A program made the position numbers and the translations under genes. Of a stretch of 64,000 nucleotides of DNA, positions 42,080-50,360 are shown piece by piece. The stretch is from contig NZ_CP035037.1 in NCBI RefSeq assembly GCF_004028235.1, positions 310,001 through 374,000 of the forward strand. The letters are read 5' to 3'. The DNA is from Leucobacter muris (GTDB lineage Bacteria > Actinomycetota > Actinomycetes > Actinomycetales > Microbacteriaceae). Numbering within the stretch: position 1 is the first letter of the stretch; every line of letters begins with the position of its first letter. The notes beneath the pieces are model-generated. The model saw only the letters and a program-made list of their open reading frames with translations. It was not told the origin of the DNA and did no database searches.

Positions 42080-43228
42080 ATGACTCTCGAGAGCGGCAGC
42101 ATCACGATCGGCGTCATCGGAGGCGGCCAGCTCGCCCGCATGATGGTGCCCCCGGCGATCCACCTCGGGCTGCGCATCAGCGTGCTCGCCGAGGCCGAGG
42201 GATCGAGCGCGGCCCGCGCCGCCGACGCGGTGGGCGATTACCGGGATCCCGAGACCGTTTACGCGTTCTCCGACACCGTCGACGTGGTCACGTTCGATCA
42301 CGAGCACGTGCCCGGCGAGATCCTGCGCGAACTCGAGCGGCGCGGCGTCGCCCTGCACCCCCGTCCCGACGCGCTGCAGTACGCGCAGGACAAGATCCTG
42401 ATGCGCGAGAAGCTCGGCGAGCTGGGTGTGCCCGTTCCCGCGTGGGCCGCGGTCGAGGACGAGGGCGAGCTGCAGGCATTCATCGACGCGCACGGCGGTC
42501 GCGCCGTCGTGAAGACCGCCCGCGGCGGCTACGACGGTAAGGGCGTGCGGGTCGTGAGCAACGCGGTCGAGGTGCGCGACTGGTTCACGGCGCTCGCCGA
42601 AGACGGGCGGGGCGGCCGGCTGCTCGTCGAGGAGCTCGTCGATTTCACTCGCGAGCTGTCGCAGCTGGTGGCGCGCAGGCCGGGCGGCGAGACCCGCACC
42701 TGGCCGGTCGTCGAGACGATCCAGCGCGACGGCGTCTGCACCGAGGTGCTCGCCCCCGCCCCGGTGCAGCGCCACGAGACGCTCGACGAGGCCGCGCGCA
42801 TCGGCAGTGCGGTCGCCGAGGGCGTCGGCGTGACCGGTGTGCTCGCCGTCGAGATGTTCGAGACCCGCGACGGCCGTGTGCTCGTCAACGAGCTGGCGAT
42901 GCGCCCCCACAACTCGGGCCACTTCTCGATCGAGGGATCCGTCACCAGCCAGTTCGAGCAGCATCTGCGCGCGGTGGCCGACCTGCCGCTCGGCGATACC
43001 TCGATGACAGCGCCCGCCGCGGTGATGGTCAACGTGCTCGGCGGCCCGGCGGATGGGCCGATGCCCGTGCGCTACGCCGAGGCGTTCGCGGCGCATCCGC
43101 GCGCGAAGATCCACAGCTACGACAAGCAGCCCCGGCCGGGCCGCAAGGTGGGCCACGTCACGGTGACCGGGGAGTCCCTCGACGCCGCGCTCGCCGAGGC
43201 GCGAGCCGCTGCGGCCGCGTTCGCCTGA
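42080..43228 (+). CDS. purK: 5-(carboxyamino)imidazole ribonucleotide synthase
   Basis: 382 residues, the normal PurK length. It makes N5-CAIR from AIR, bicarbonate and ATP in purine synthesis. ATP-grasp features are present: N-terminal GVIGGGQLARMM, DHEHVP, VVKTARGGYDGKGV, VTGVLAVEMFE and NELAMRPHNSGH. The ATG has no ribosome site and lies directly behind a possible -10 box, so the mRNA may be leaderless. purE, the next enzyme, follows after 345 bases rather than overlapping. Confidence 0.97.
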   Translation: MTLESGSITIGVIGGGQLARMMVPPAIHLGLRISVLAEAEGSSAARAADAVGDYRDPETVYAFSDTVDVVTFDHEHVPGEILRELERRGVALHPRPDALQYAQDKILMREKLGELGVPVPAWAAVEDEGELQAFIDAHGGRAVVKTARGGYDGKGVRVVSNAVEVRDWFTALAEDGRGGRLLVEELVDFTRELSQLVARRPGGETRTWPVVETIQRDGVCTEVLAPAPVQRHETLDEAARIGSAVAEGVGVTGVLAVEMFETRDGRVLVNELAMRPHNSGHFSIEGSVTSQFEQHLRAVADLPLGDTSMTAPAAVMVNVLGGPADGPMPVRYAEAFAAHPRAKIHSYDKQPRPGRKVGHVTVTGESLDAALAEARAAAAAFA

Positions 43229-43560
43229 GCCGGTTCCGCCCGCCCCGCGTCACGCCGTTCCCTCCCGAGGCGCCTTCGCTCACGGCGAGCCCGTCGAGCG
43301 GTGGATCGCCGGAGGATCGCGCAGCCGCGCTGGAAGCTGATTCGTTCGACGCTGGGTCCACCGCGCGACGGGCGGGCTCTCGGGCGACCTGGCAGAGCCT
43401 GCTGGATCCGGCGGGCGGGCCGCTTGCAGGCCGGGAGCCGGCTGATCCGGCGGAGCGGACAGGATAGGGCGGATCCGGCTGAGCGGGCAGGATGGGACGG
43501 GCCCGGCGGAGCGAGCAGGATCCGGCGGAGCCGGCAGCAGAACCCGGCGCGCCGCGGCGA
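43229..43560. other. purK-purE gap, repeat-containing
   Basis: No gene seen. The second half carries a degenerate 28-bp tandem repeat. The length is unusual for a purK-purE pair and implies separate transcription of purE. Confidence 0.5.
43444..43527 (+). repeat. Three degenerate 28-bp tandem repeats
   Basis: Units start at 43444, 43472 and 43500 with GATCCGGCGGAGCGGACAGG or close variants. Fragments of the same motif extend on both sides. Confidence 0.7.
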
Positions 43561-43566
43561 TACGAT
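43561..43566 (+). promoter_or_regulatory. Candidate -10 box of purE (leaderless)
   Basis: TACGAT fits TANNAT and lies exactly seven bases before the ATG at 43574. Confidence 0.45.
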
Positions 43567-43573
43567 GGAACCC

Positions 43574-44089
43574 ATGAGCGATACCTCGGCAGCGCCCCTC
43601 GTCGGCGTGATCATGGGCAGCGACAGCGACTACTCGGTCATGGGCGACGCGGTGCAGGTGCTGCGAGACTTCGGCGTCCCGAACGAGGTCGAGGTGGTGA
43701 GCGCTCACCGCACCCCCGACAAGATGGTGAATTACGCGCGCGAGGCGGCTGCCCGCGGCCTGCGGGTCATCATCGCCGGCGCCGGCGGTGCGGCGCACCT
43801 GCCCGGCATGGTGGCGTCGATGACGACGCTGCCGGTCGTCGGAGTTCCGGTGCCGCTCGCGAAACTCGACGGTCTCGACTCGCTGCTGTCGATCGTGCAG
43901 ATGCCCGGCGGCATTCCCGTGGCCACGGTGAGCATCGGCGGGGCGAAGAACGCCGGGCTGCTCGCGGCCCGCATCCTCGGCGCGACCGATCCTGCGATCG
44001 CGCAGCAGCTCGCCGACTACGCGCAAGAGCTGACCGACATGGTCGAGACGAAGAACGCGGCGCTGCAGGCGCGCATCGCCTCCGAGTAG
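43574..44089 (+). CDS. purE: 5-(carboxyamino)imidazole ribonucleotide mutase
   Basis: 171 residues, class I PurE, converting N5-CAIR to CAIR after PurK. Family signatures are [38 protein letters not shown] and [16 protein letters not shown]. The ATG at 43574 is preferred over the in-frame ATG at 43565 because it stands seven bases after TACGAT, which would make a leaderless message; neither has a strong ribosome site. The frame is open far upstream through repeats, without similarity. Confidence 0.96.
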   Translation: MSDTSAAPLVGVIMGSDSDYSVMGDAVQVLRDFGVPNEVEVVSAHRTPDKMVNYAREAAARGLRVIIAGAGGAAHLPGMVASMTTLPVVGVPVPLAKLDGLDSLLSIVQMPGGIPVATVSIGGAKNAGLLAARILGATDPAIAQQLADYAQELTDMVETKNAALQARIASE

Positions 44090-44109
44090 TCGGCGCGGGT
44101 GCGGAGATC

Positions 44110-45384
44110 GTGGCGCAGGGGTCGGACGCCGGAGCGTCTTCCGGCGACCGCGATCCCCGCGACGGCGACGGCCCCGCGAGTCCCTCCGACCCGCGAGCGG
44201 AGGTCGGCACGCCCCGCTACCGGCGGGCGCTGATCGCGCTGTTCTGCGCGGGCGTCGCGACGTTCGCGCAGATGTATTCCCCGCAGGGCATACTGCCGGA
44301 TCTCGCGCAGGACTTCGGCGTCACCGCCGGGGAGTCGTCGTGGGCGGTGGGCGCCGCCACTATCGGAGTCGCACTCGGTGTGCTGCCCTGGGCGAGGCTC
44401 TCCGACCGGATCGGCCGCGTGCGCGCCATGCGCATCGCGATGTCCGCGGCGATGGTGGTGGGCCTTGTGACCCCCTTCATCCCGCATTTCGCGTGGTTCG
44501 TCGCGGCCCGCTTCGTCGAGGGGCTGCTGCTCGCCGGGCTCGCGGCGATCGCGGTCACCGCCATCGCCGAGACGGTGCACCCGCGAGCGCTCGGCACCGC
44601 GGTCGGCACCTACATCGCGGGCACGACGATCGGCGGCCTCGTCGGTCGCATCCTCGCAGCCACGGCGGCCGAGCCGAGCGACTGGCGGTGGGGGATGGGC
44701 GCCGTCGCACTGCTCGCCGCCGCGTCGACGCTCGTGTTCCTGGTGCGCATCCCGCCCACGGCGGTGCCGCCGAGGGGAGGCCTTCGGATCCTGCCCGCCA
44801 CCCTCGCGAATCTGCGCACGCCCGGCGTCATGGTGCTCGTGGCCCAGGCGTTCCTGCTGATGGGCGGCTTCGTGGCCTCCTACAACTACCTCGCCTTCCG
44901 GCTGCAGCACGAGCCGTTCGGGCTCTCGCTGGCGCAGGCCTCGTGGATCTTCCTCGCCTATCTCGCCGGCGCGGCCTCGTCGCGCTGGGTGTGGCGGGCG
45001 ACCCGCCGGATCCCGCCGACGGGCACCCTGCTCGGCTGCGCAGCCATCATGGTGGCGGGGCTCGCGCTGACGGTGGCCGCCTGGCTGCCCGCCGTGATCC
45101 TCGGACTCGTGCTCTTCACCGGCGCCTTCTTCGCGGCGCACACCGTCGCGAGCGGTCTCATCGACCGGCGGGCGGGGGCGGGGCGCAGTCTCGCGCCGCC
45201 GCTCTACAACCTCGGGTACTACGCCGGATCGAGTGTGCTCGGCTGGCTCGGCGGCGTCGCGTTCGGCGCGGGCGGCTGGTGGGCCACCGCGGGCTTCGTC
45301 GCCTCTGCGACGCTGCTGTCGGCGCTGATCGCGTGGCTCTACGCGCGCTCTCGCGGCGGCATCGCGGCCGTGGACGCGCGCTGA
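44110..45384 (+). CDS. MFS transporter, DHA1 (YnfM/AraJ-like) type
   Basis: 424 residues from a GTG at 44110 with GGAG just upstream. A disordered acidic N-terminus of about 35 residues precedes about 12 membrane helices: FAQMYSPQGILPDLAQDFGV near helix 1, LPWARLSDRIGRVRAMRI (motif A) and PPLYNLGYYAGSSVLGWLGG near the end. It is a drug or metabolite exporter of unknown substrate. It follows purE by 20 bases, so the two may be co-transcribed, and converges on the glycosyltransferase gene. Confidence 0.9.
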   Translation: MAQGSDAGASSGDRDPRDGDGPASPSDPRAEVGTPRYRRALIALFCAGVATFAQMYSPQGILPDLAQDFGVTAGESSWAVGAATIGVALGVLPWARLSDRIGRVRAMRIAMSAAMVVGLVTPFIPHFAWFVAARFVEGLLLAGLAAIAVTAIAETVHPRALGTAVGTYIAGTTIGGLVGRILAATAAEPSDWRWGMGAVALLAAASTLVFLVRIPPTAVPPRGGLRILPATLANLRTPGVMVLVAQAFLLMGGFVASYNYLAFRLQHEPFGLSLAQASWIFLAYLAGAASSRWVWRATRRIPPTGTLLGCAAIMVAGLALTVAAWLPAVILGLVLFTGAFFAAHTVASGLIDRRAGAGRSLAPPLYNLGYYAGSSVLGWLGGVAFGAGGWWATAGFVASATLLSALIAWLYARSRGGIAAVDAR

Positions 45385-45392
45385 GCGAGTCT

Positions 45393-46514
45393 TCAGAGGT
45401 TGGCGTGGGTCTCCCACAGCTGCCACGCGGCGCTGCGCCAGCTGAAGCCGCGCCCGCGGTCGCAGGCGAGCACCGAGAGCTGCGCGAGCGCGTCGGTGTC
45501 GCGGAAGAGACGGCTGTACTCTGCGGCGAACGGCCCGGAGGCGTCGGCTGCGACGCCGGCGTCGAGCACCAGCTCGGCGGTGGCCTCCTGATCGGCGTGC
45601 AGCACCGGCACTCCGGCGCCGAGCGCGCCGAGCACGGTGTAACCCGTGCCCGAGTAGGTCTGGGGCTGCAGCAGCAGCGAGGCGCCGGCCAGGACGGCGC
45701 CCACGTCGGCGAGCTCGCGGGGGCGCACCACCACGACGCGGTCGCGCAGCTCGTCGGGCACGGCCGGCTCTCCGGCGCCGTTCTCGTCGCGATGCTCCTT
45801 CGACGGCGGTCGCGGGTCGAGGCCATCGAGCACGACGAGGTGGGGCAGCGAAGGATCGGTGCGCAGCGCGTCGAACAGCCACTCGAGGCGGCCGAACTCG
45901 CCGGGCATCGCGGTGGTGAGGGCGTAGCGCTCGGGCAGTTCGAGCGCAGCGCGGCGCTCGGCAGCGTCGTCGCCAGCGACGTACTCGGAGGGCGGCGCGA
46001 GGGGGAGCACCTGCACGCGCAGATGCTCGCCGTACTGCCGCTGGAGCACTCGGGCGGTGGCGTGGGTGGGGGTGAGCAGCACGTCGGCCAGCTTGACGGC
46101 GCGGCGGGCGAACGCGGGGAAGAGGCGCGCCTGCGCCCCGCCGAGCAGCGCCGGGGCCTCCCACGCGAGGCTGTGGGGGATGGTGACCGAGGTCTGCGAG
46201 CCGTCGTCCTCGCCGCGCGAGCGCAGCGGCAGCATCGGGGTGAGCGAGTGCACGAACTCGCCGTCGAGCGGCCGCGCGGTGGTGCCGCTCTGCCAGACGT
46301 AGGGGAGCATGCTCGCGCGCATGGGGAGCTGCTCGACGCGGATCACCGGCGAGCTGAACTCGGGCTTCTCGGTGCCCCGGGCGATGAGGTAGCGCGCACT
46401 GCAGCTGCGGGGGGCCGTTGCGGCGACCGCGTTCGCGAGATCGCGGGCGGCGGCGGCCTGAGCGGCTGCCTCCCAGTCGGGGAACGGCTCGGCGATGAGG
46501 GTGAGCATGGCCAT
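45393..46514 (-). CDS. Glycosyltransferase (GT4/GT-B-like)
   Basis: 373 residues; GGGGAGAA precedes the ATG at 46512-46514. The GT-B organisation is visible: an acceptor half with SVTIPHSLAWEAPALLGG and DVLLTPTHATARVLQRQYG, then a nucleotide-sugar half with ALTTAMPGEFGRLEWL, LLLQPQTYSGTGYTVLGALG and VPVLHADQEATAEL. No membrane helix, so cytoplasmic. Substrate unknown. It is the first gene of the polysaccharide region and divergent from galE. Confidence 0.85.
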   Translation of the reverse strand: MAMLTLIAEPFPDWEAAAQAAAARDLANAVAATAPRSCSARYLIARGTEKPEFSSPVIRVEQLPMRASMLPYVWQSGTTARPLDGEFVHSLTPMLPLRSRGEDDGSQTSVTIPHSLAWEAPALLGGAQARLFPAFARRAVKLADVLLTPTHATARVLQRQYGEHLRVQVLPLAPPSEYVAGDDAAERRAALELPERYALTTAMPGEFGRLEWLFDALRTDPSLPHLVVLDGLDPRPPSKEHRDENGAGEPAVPDELRDRVVVVRPRELADVGAVLAGASLLLQPQTYSGTGYTVLGALGAGVPVLHADQEATAELVLDAGVAADASGPFAAEYSRLFRDTDALAQLSVLACDRGRGFSWRSAAWQLWETHANL

Positions 46515-46569
46515 GCGTTCTCCCCTCGGTGTAGCCTGACCGCCGCCGTTCGGCGCGCGCCTGCGACAC

Positions 46570-46575
46570 ATTGTA
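46570..46575 (-). promoter_or_regulatory. Candidate -10 box for the glycosyltransferase gene
   Basis: TACAAT on the minus strand, close to the TATAAT consensus, 56 bases upstream of the start. No good -35 box. Confidence 0.4.
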
Positions 46576-46691
46576 TTTGAGTGCTCCCCGGGAGAAGCCG
46601 GGAGAGCGTCGATGAGTTGCGCTTCAGGCGTCGCCGTAATCGAAATGTGACCTTCCCGGGTTCCTGGCGGCTTCCCGCCGTTCCGGCCCAG

Positions 46692-46697
46692 TACCCT
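46692..46697 (+). promoter_or_regulatory. Candidate -10 box of galE (leaderless)
   Basis: TACCCT is followed by exactly seven bases and the galE ATG. No Shine-Dalgarno sequence is present. Confidence 0.5.
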
Positions 46698-46704
46698 AGT
46701 GGGC

Positions 46705-47718
46705 ATGCGAGTATTGCTGACCGGCGGCGCCGGATATATCGGGTCGCACACCGCCCTGGTGCTGGTGGAGCGGGGGCACGAGGTCGTCGTGCTCGACGAT
46801 TTCTCGAACAGCAGCCCCGAGGCCGTGCGTCGTGTGGAGCAGCTCGCCGGGCGCGAGATCCCCGTCATCCAGGCGGATCTCGCCGATCGCGCGGCGGCCG
46901 CCGCTGCGCTCGACGGCGTCGACTTCGACGCCGTCATCCACTTCGCCGGGCTCAAAGCCGTCGGCGAGTCGGTGGCCCAGCCCACCCGCTACTACCGGGT
47001 GAACATCGACTCGACGCTCGTGCTGCTCGACCTGATGCGCGAGCGGGGGGTCGAGAAGCTGGTGTTCAGCTCGTCGGCCACCGTGTACGGCGATCCCGAC
47101 GTGGCCCCCATCGACGAGTCGCACCGCGCGGGCGTGGGCCTCACCAACCCCTACGGGTGGTCGAAATTCATGAACGAGCAGATCATCCGGGACACCCACC
47201 GGGCCTGGCCCGAGCTGGGTGCGGTGCTGCTGCGCTACTTCAACCCGGTCGGCGCGCACCCCTCGGGGCGCATCGGCGAGGATCCGTCGGGCATCCCGAA
47301 CAATCTCATGCCGTTCATCGCCCAGGTCGCCGTCGGCAAGCGCAAGCGCCTCAGCGTGTTCGGCGACGGCTACCCGACCCCCGACGGCACGGGCGTGCGC
47401 GACTACATCCACGTGATGGACCTCGCCGAGGGGCACGTGGCGGCGCTCGAGCGCATCGGCGCGGGCGTCGAGACCTACAACCTCGGCTCCGGCGTCGGGT
47501 CGAGCGTGCTCGAGGTGGTGCGCGCGTTCGAGCAGGCCTCGGGCCGGCCGGTGCCGTACGAGGTGGCGCCGCCGCGACCGGGCGACGTCGCCGAGGTGGT
47601 GGCCGATCCCCGTCGCGCGAACGAGCGCCTCGGGTGGAGCACGACTCGCAGCCTCGCAGAGGCCTGCCGGGACGCGTGGGCGTGGCAGTCTGCGAATCCG
47701 GGCGGCTACGGCGCATGA
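46705..47718 (+). CDS. galE: UDP-glucose 4-epimerase
   Basis: 337 residues, standard for GalE, which interconverts UDP-glucose and UDP-galactose with bound NAD+. Motifs: Rossmann TGGAGYIGSH (7-16), HFAGLKAVGES, the catalytic FSSSATVYGDP and NPYGWSKFMNEQ (YxxxK), then RYFNPVGAHPSGRIGEDP. The ATG at 46705 is preferred over the GTG at 46699 because of the leaderless spacing. It presumably supplies galactose donors to the adjacent glycosyltransferases. Its stop overlaps the LCP gene (ATGA). Confidence 0.96.
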   Translation: MRVLLTGGAGYIGSHTALVLVERGHEVVVLDDFSNSSPEAVRRVEQLAGREIPVIQADLADRAAAAAALDGVDFDAVIHFAGLKAVGESVAQPTRYYRVNIDSTLVLLDLMRERGVEKLVFSSSATVYGDPDVAPIDESHRAGVGLTNPYGWSKFMNEQIIRDTHRAWPELGAVLLRYFNPVGAHPSGRIGEDPSGIPNNLMPFIAQVAVGKRKRLSVFGDGYPTPDGTGVRDYIHVMDLAEGHVAALERIGAGVETYNLGSGVGSSVLEVVRAFEQASGRPVPYEVAPPRPGDVAEVVADPRRANERLGWSTTRSLAEACRDAWAWQSANPGGYGA

Positions 47719-49145
47719 CCCTCGATCTCGAACGGCCGCTGCGCCACCCCGGCCTCGCCGAGGGTCCGCTGATGAGCAAGCGGGCGCGGTGGCTCGTGGT
47801 GCTCGGGTTCCTGCTGCCGGGCAGCGCGCAGGTGCTCGCGGGCAATCGCAGGCTGGGGCGGCTCGGCCTCGTCGCCACGTTCCTGCTCATCGCGGGAGGC
47901 GTCGCGGCGCTGCTCGGCCTGATGCTGGCGCGGGTGCCGACGCTGTCGTTCTTCACGAACGGCGTCGTGCTGCTCGTGGTGCAGGTGCTGCTGTTCGCGT
48001 ACGCGGTGCTGTGGCTGGTGCTCGGCTTCGACACGCTTCGGCTGACCCGGCTCGTGCGCGTGCCCGGCAACTGGCGGGTGCCGGTGGCGGCGCTCTCGGT
48101 GCTGCTCACGATCGTGCCGGTCGCCGGTGCGGCGTGGGCCGGCACGGCGGTGGGCGCCGGGCGGAGCCTGCTGGGCGACCTCTTCCAGGGCGCGCCGGCG
48201 GTCGAACCGGTCGACGGCCGCTACAACATCCTGCTGCTCGGCGCCGACGCGGGCGCCGACAGAGAGGGTCTGCGCCCCGACAGCATCTCGCTCGTGAGCG
48301 TCGACGCGAAGACGGGGCAGTCGGTGATCATTGGCCTGCCGCGCGAGCTCAAAGGCGCCCCGTTCCCCGAGACGTCGCCGCTCGCCGAGATCTACCCGTA
48401 CGGCTATTGCGACGAGGTGAACAATTACGAGGTCGTCGACGGCGGCGGCTACTACTGCTTCACCACGGGCAATCTGAACTCGCTCATCACCGAGCTCGAG
48501 GATTCGGGATCGCCGTCGTACGACGGCATGTACGCGAGCGCGGTGTCGCAGGGCTCGTCGCCCGGCATCGAGGCCACGAAGGACGCGGTCACGGGGATCA
48601 CCGGTTTGCAGGTGCAGTTCTACGTGCTCGTCAACATGGACGGCTTCTCGGCCATGATCGACGCCCTCGGCGGCGTGACGATGAACGTGCAGGAGCCGTT
48701 GCCCATCGGCGGGCGGATCGACGAGTACTCGGGCGAGCTCGTGAACGTCGACGCGTGGATCGAGCCGGGCGAGCAGCGGCTCGACGGCTACCACGCGCAG
48801 TGGTACGCCCGTTCGCGCTATGGCTCGGCGAACGGCGACTACGACCGCATGGCGCGACAGCGTGAACTGCAGGCCGCGATCCTCGCGCAGATGAACCCGG
48901 CGAACGTGCTGCTGCGCTTCCAGGAGGTGGCAGCGGCGGGCACGCAGCTCGTCGAGACCGACATCCCCGAGTCGATGCTGGGCCGCTTCGTCGACCTGGC
49001 GGCGAAGGCCCGCGAGCACACGCCGGTGAACGTGGAGCTCGTGCCGCCGGCCGTCGATCCCGAGCTGCCCGAGTACGGCATCATCCACCAGCTCGTCGCC
49101 GAGGGCGTGGCCGCGGCCTCGCCGCAGGAGGAGCCAGCGGAGTAG
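47715..49145 (+). CDS. LytR-CpsA-Psr family cell-wall polymer ligase
   Basis: 476 residues. Three or four N-terminal membrane helices (about 20-155) precede the extracellular LCP domain: YNILLLGADAGADREGLRPD, IIGLPRELKG, FYVLVNMDGFSAMIDALGGV and YARSRYGSANGDYDRMARQR, with the Arg/Asp residues that bind the lipid pyrophosphate. LCP enzymes transfer lipid-linked polymers to peptidoglycan. The start overlaps galE; an in-frame ATG at 47772 is an alternative. Its presence marks this locus as making a wall-attached glycopolymer. Confidence 0.95.
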   Translation: MTLDLERPLRHPGLAEGPLMSKRARWLVVLGFLLPGSAQVLAGNRRLGRLGLVATFLLIAGGVAALLGLMLARVPTLSFFTNGVVLLVVQVLLFAYAVLWLVLGFDTLRLTRLVRVPGNWRVPVAALSVLLTIVPVAGAAWAGTAVGAGRSLLGDLFQGAPAVEPVDGRYNILLLGADAGADREGLRPDSISLVSVDAKTGQSVIIGLPRELKGAPFPETSPLAEIYPYGYCDEVNNYEVVDGGGYYCFTTGNLNSLITELEDSGSPSYDGMYASAVSQGSSPGIEATKDAVTGITGLQVQFYVLVNMDGFSAMIDALGGVTMNVQEPLPIGGRIDEYSGELVNVDAWIEPGEQRLDGYHAQWYARSRYGSANGDYDRMARQRELQAAILAQMNPANVLLRFQEVAAAGTQLVETDIPESMLGRFVDLAAKAREHTPVNVELVPPAVDPELPEYGIIHQLVAEGVAAASPQEEPAE

Positions 49146-49154
49146 CGGGTGCTG

Positions 49155-49187
49155 GTCTGAGCCCGGCCGGTGCGGCCGGGTTCAGAC
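49155..49187. terminator. Bidirectional hairpin between the LCP and flavin oxidoreductase genes
   Basis: GTCTGAGCCCGGCC pairs with GGCCGGGTTCAGAC (14 bp with one G-T pair) around GGTGC. It fills the 36-base gap between convergent genes. Confidence 0.65.
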
Positions 49188-50201
49188 GCCCGCGGCGAGC
49201 CGCCGCACGACCGCCGCGGCGGGTCCCTCCGCCGCGCGGCGGTAGCCCGTTCCCGCCCACAGGTGCAGGCGGTCGGTGTCGCCGGCGCGGCCCGCCGCCG
49301 CTCTCAGCTCGCGGGTGAGATGGTGCACGGCGGGGTACGCGTCCGGTGCGGCGCTCCCGTGGCGGTCGATGAATCCGTTGCGCAGCGCGCGGGCGGGACG
49401 GCCCGTGAACGCCCGAGTGACGACGGTTTCGGCGAAGGCCGGATCGGCGAGGGCCGCGCGGTGGGCCTGCGATGTGCCGGCCTCGTCGGTGCGCAGCAGC
49501 AGGGTGCCGACCGCGACGCCCTCGGCGCCGGCGGCGAGCAGGCGGCGCACGGCGTCCGGGCCGTCGACGCCTCCGGCGGCGACCACGGGTAACCCGCTCT
49601 CATGCACCACGAGGCGCACGAGTTCTGCGGTGCCGACCTGCGAAGGGCTCCCGGAGGGGTCGAAGACGGCGCTGTGCCCCCCCCCGGCGTCGGTGCCCTG
49701 CACGACCAGCCCGTCGACGCCGGCGGCGCGCGCGAGTTCGGCCTCGCCCGCAGACGTCACGCTCGCGAGCACCCGCGTGCCGACCCTCCGCAGTGCGGCG
49801 ATGTCGGTCGCGTCGGGCAGGCCGAAGGTCAGCGAGACCGTCGGCACGGGGCGTTCGATCAGCAGTCTCAGCTTCTGATCCCAGTGATCGTCGTCGAGCA
49901 CGGGTTCGGGATCCAGTTGCACGCCGTGGACCTCGGCCTCGCCGCGCAGCTCATCCGCGTAGGCGGCGAACGAGGCCCGATCGGGGATGAGACGCGACGG
50001 GACGAACAGGTTCACGCCGAAGCCGCCCACCCGGGGTCGCAGCTGCTCGATCTCGGTCGCGAGCGCTTCGGGAGTCTTGTAGCCTCCGGCGAGGAACGGG
50101 TACGCTCCCGCCGACCCGACCGCCTCGGCCAGCGCGACGGTCGTCGGCCCGCCGGCCATGGGTGCGGCCACGATCGGCAGTGGGGAATCCAGTAATCGCA
50201 T
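49182..50201 (-). CDS. NAD(P)H-dependent flavin oxidoreductase (nitronate monooxygenase-like)
   Basis: 339 residues, TIM-barrel FMN enzyme. Seen: PIVAAPMAGGPTTVALAEAV at the start, GFGVNLFVP, VSLTFGLPD, GLVVQGTDAGGGHSAVF (phosphate and catalytic-His region) and VVAAGGVDGPDAVRRLLAAGAEGVAVG. Nitronate monooxygenases and 2-nitropropane dioxygenase-like proteins share this layout; the true substrate is unknown. The ATG at 50199-50201 follows TTGGAG. It looks unrelated to the polysaccharide genes around it. Confidence 0.9.
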   Translation of the reverse strand: MRLLDSPLPIVAAPMAGGPTTVALAEAVGSAGAYPFLAGGYKTPEALATEIEQLRPRVGGFGVNLFVPSRLIPDRASFAAYADELRGEAEVHGVQLDPEPVLDDDHWDQKLRLLIERPVPTVSLTFGLPDATDIAALRRVGTRVLASVTSAGEAELARAAGVDGLVVQGTDAGGGHSAVFDPSGSPSQVGTAELVRLVVHESGLPVVAAGGVDGPDAVRRLLAAGAEGVAVGTLLLRTDEAGTSQAHRAALADPAFAETVVTRAFTGRPARALRNGFIDRHGSAAPDAYPAVHHLTRELRAAAGRAGDTDRLHLWAGTGYRRAAEGPAAAVVRRLAAGV

Positions 50202-50345
50202 CGCAGCTCCAACCCGCACGGGCGGTGCGGCGCACCGCCTCTGCTCACCATCATTCCACGCGCTCCCGGCAGCGCCCGAGGTCGATCCCTACCGGGCGGC
50301 GCCCCGCGCGAAGTGAACTCCGGGTGAACTCTCGTAAACGGGACG

Positions 50346-50351
50346 TAGACT
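50346..50351 (+). promoter_or_regulatory. Candidate -10 box for the sulfatase-like gene
   Basis: TAGACT lies nine bases before the GTG at 50361. A direct repeat GTGAACTC (50313-50320) / GTGAACTC (50324-50331) precedes it. Confidence 0.4.
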
Positions 50352-50360
50352 CGTGACACT

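Noticed and set aside
41158..42540. Open frames of 300-600 codons on both strands across the polypurine region
   Set aside because: They encode Glu/Lys/Arg/Gly-only or Ser/Pro/Leu-only low-complexity protein and run into the transposase or purK genes in wrong frames.
43301..43573. Extended purE starting at 43301
   Set aside because: The extra residues come from the 28-bp repeat region and are Arg/Gly-rich. PurE starts at the conserved GVIMGSDSD segment, just after the ATG at 43574.
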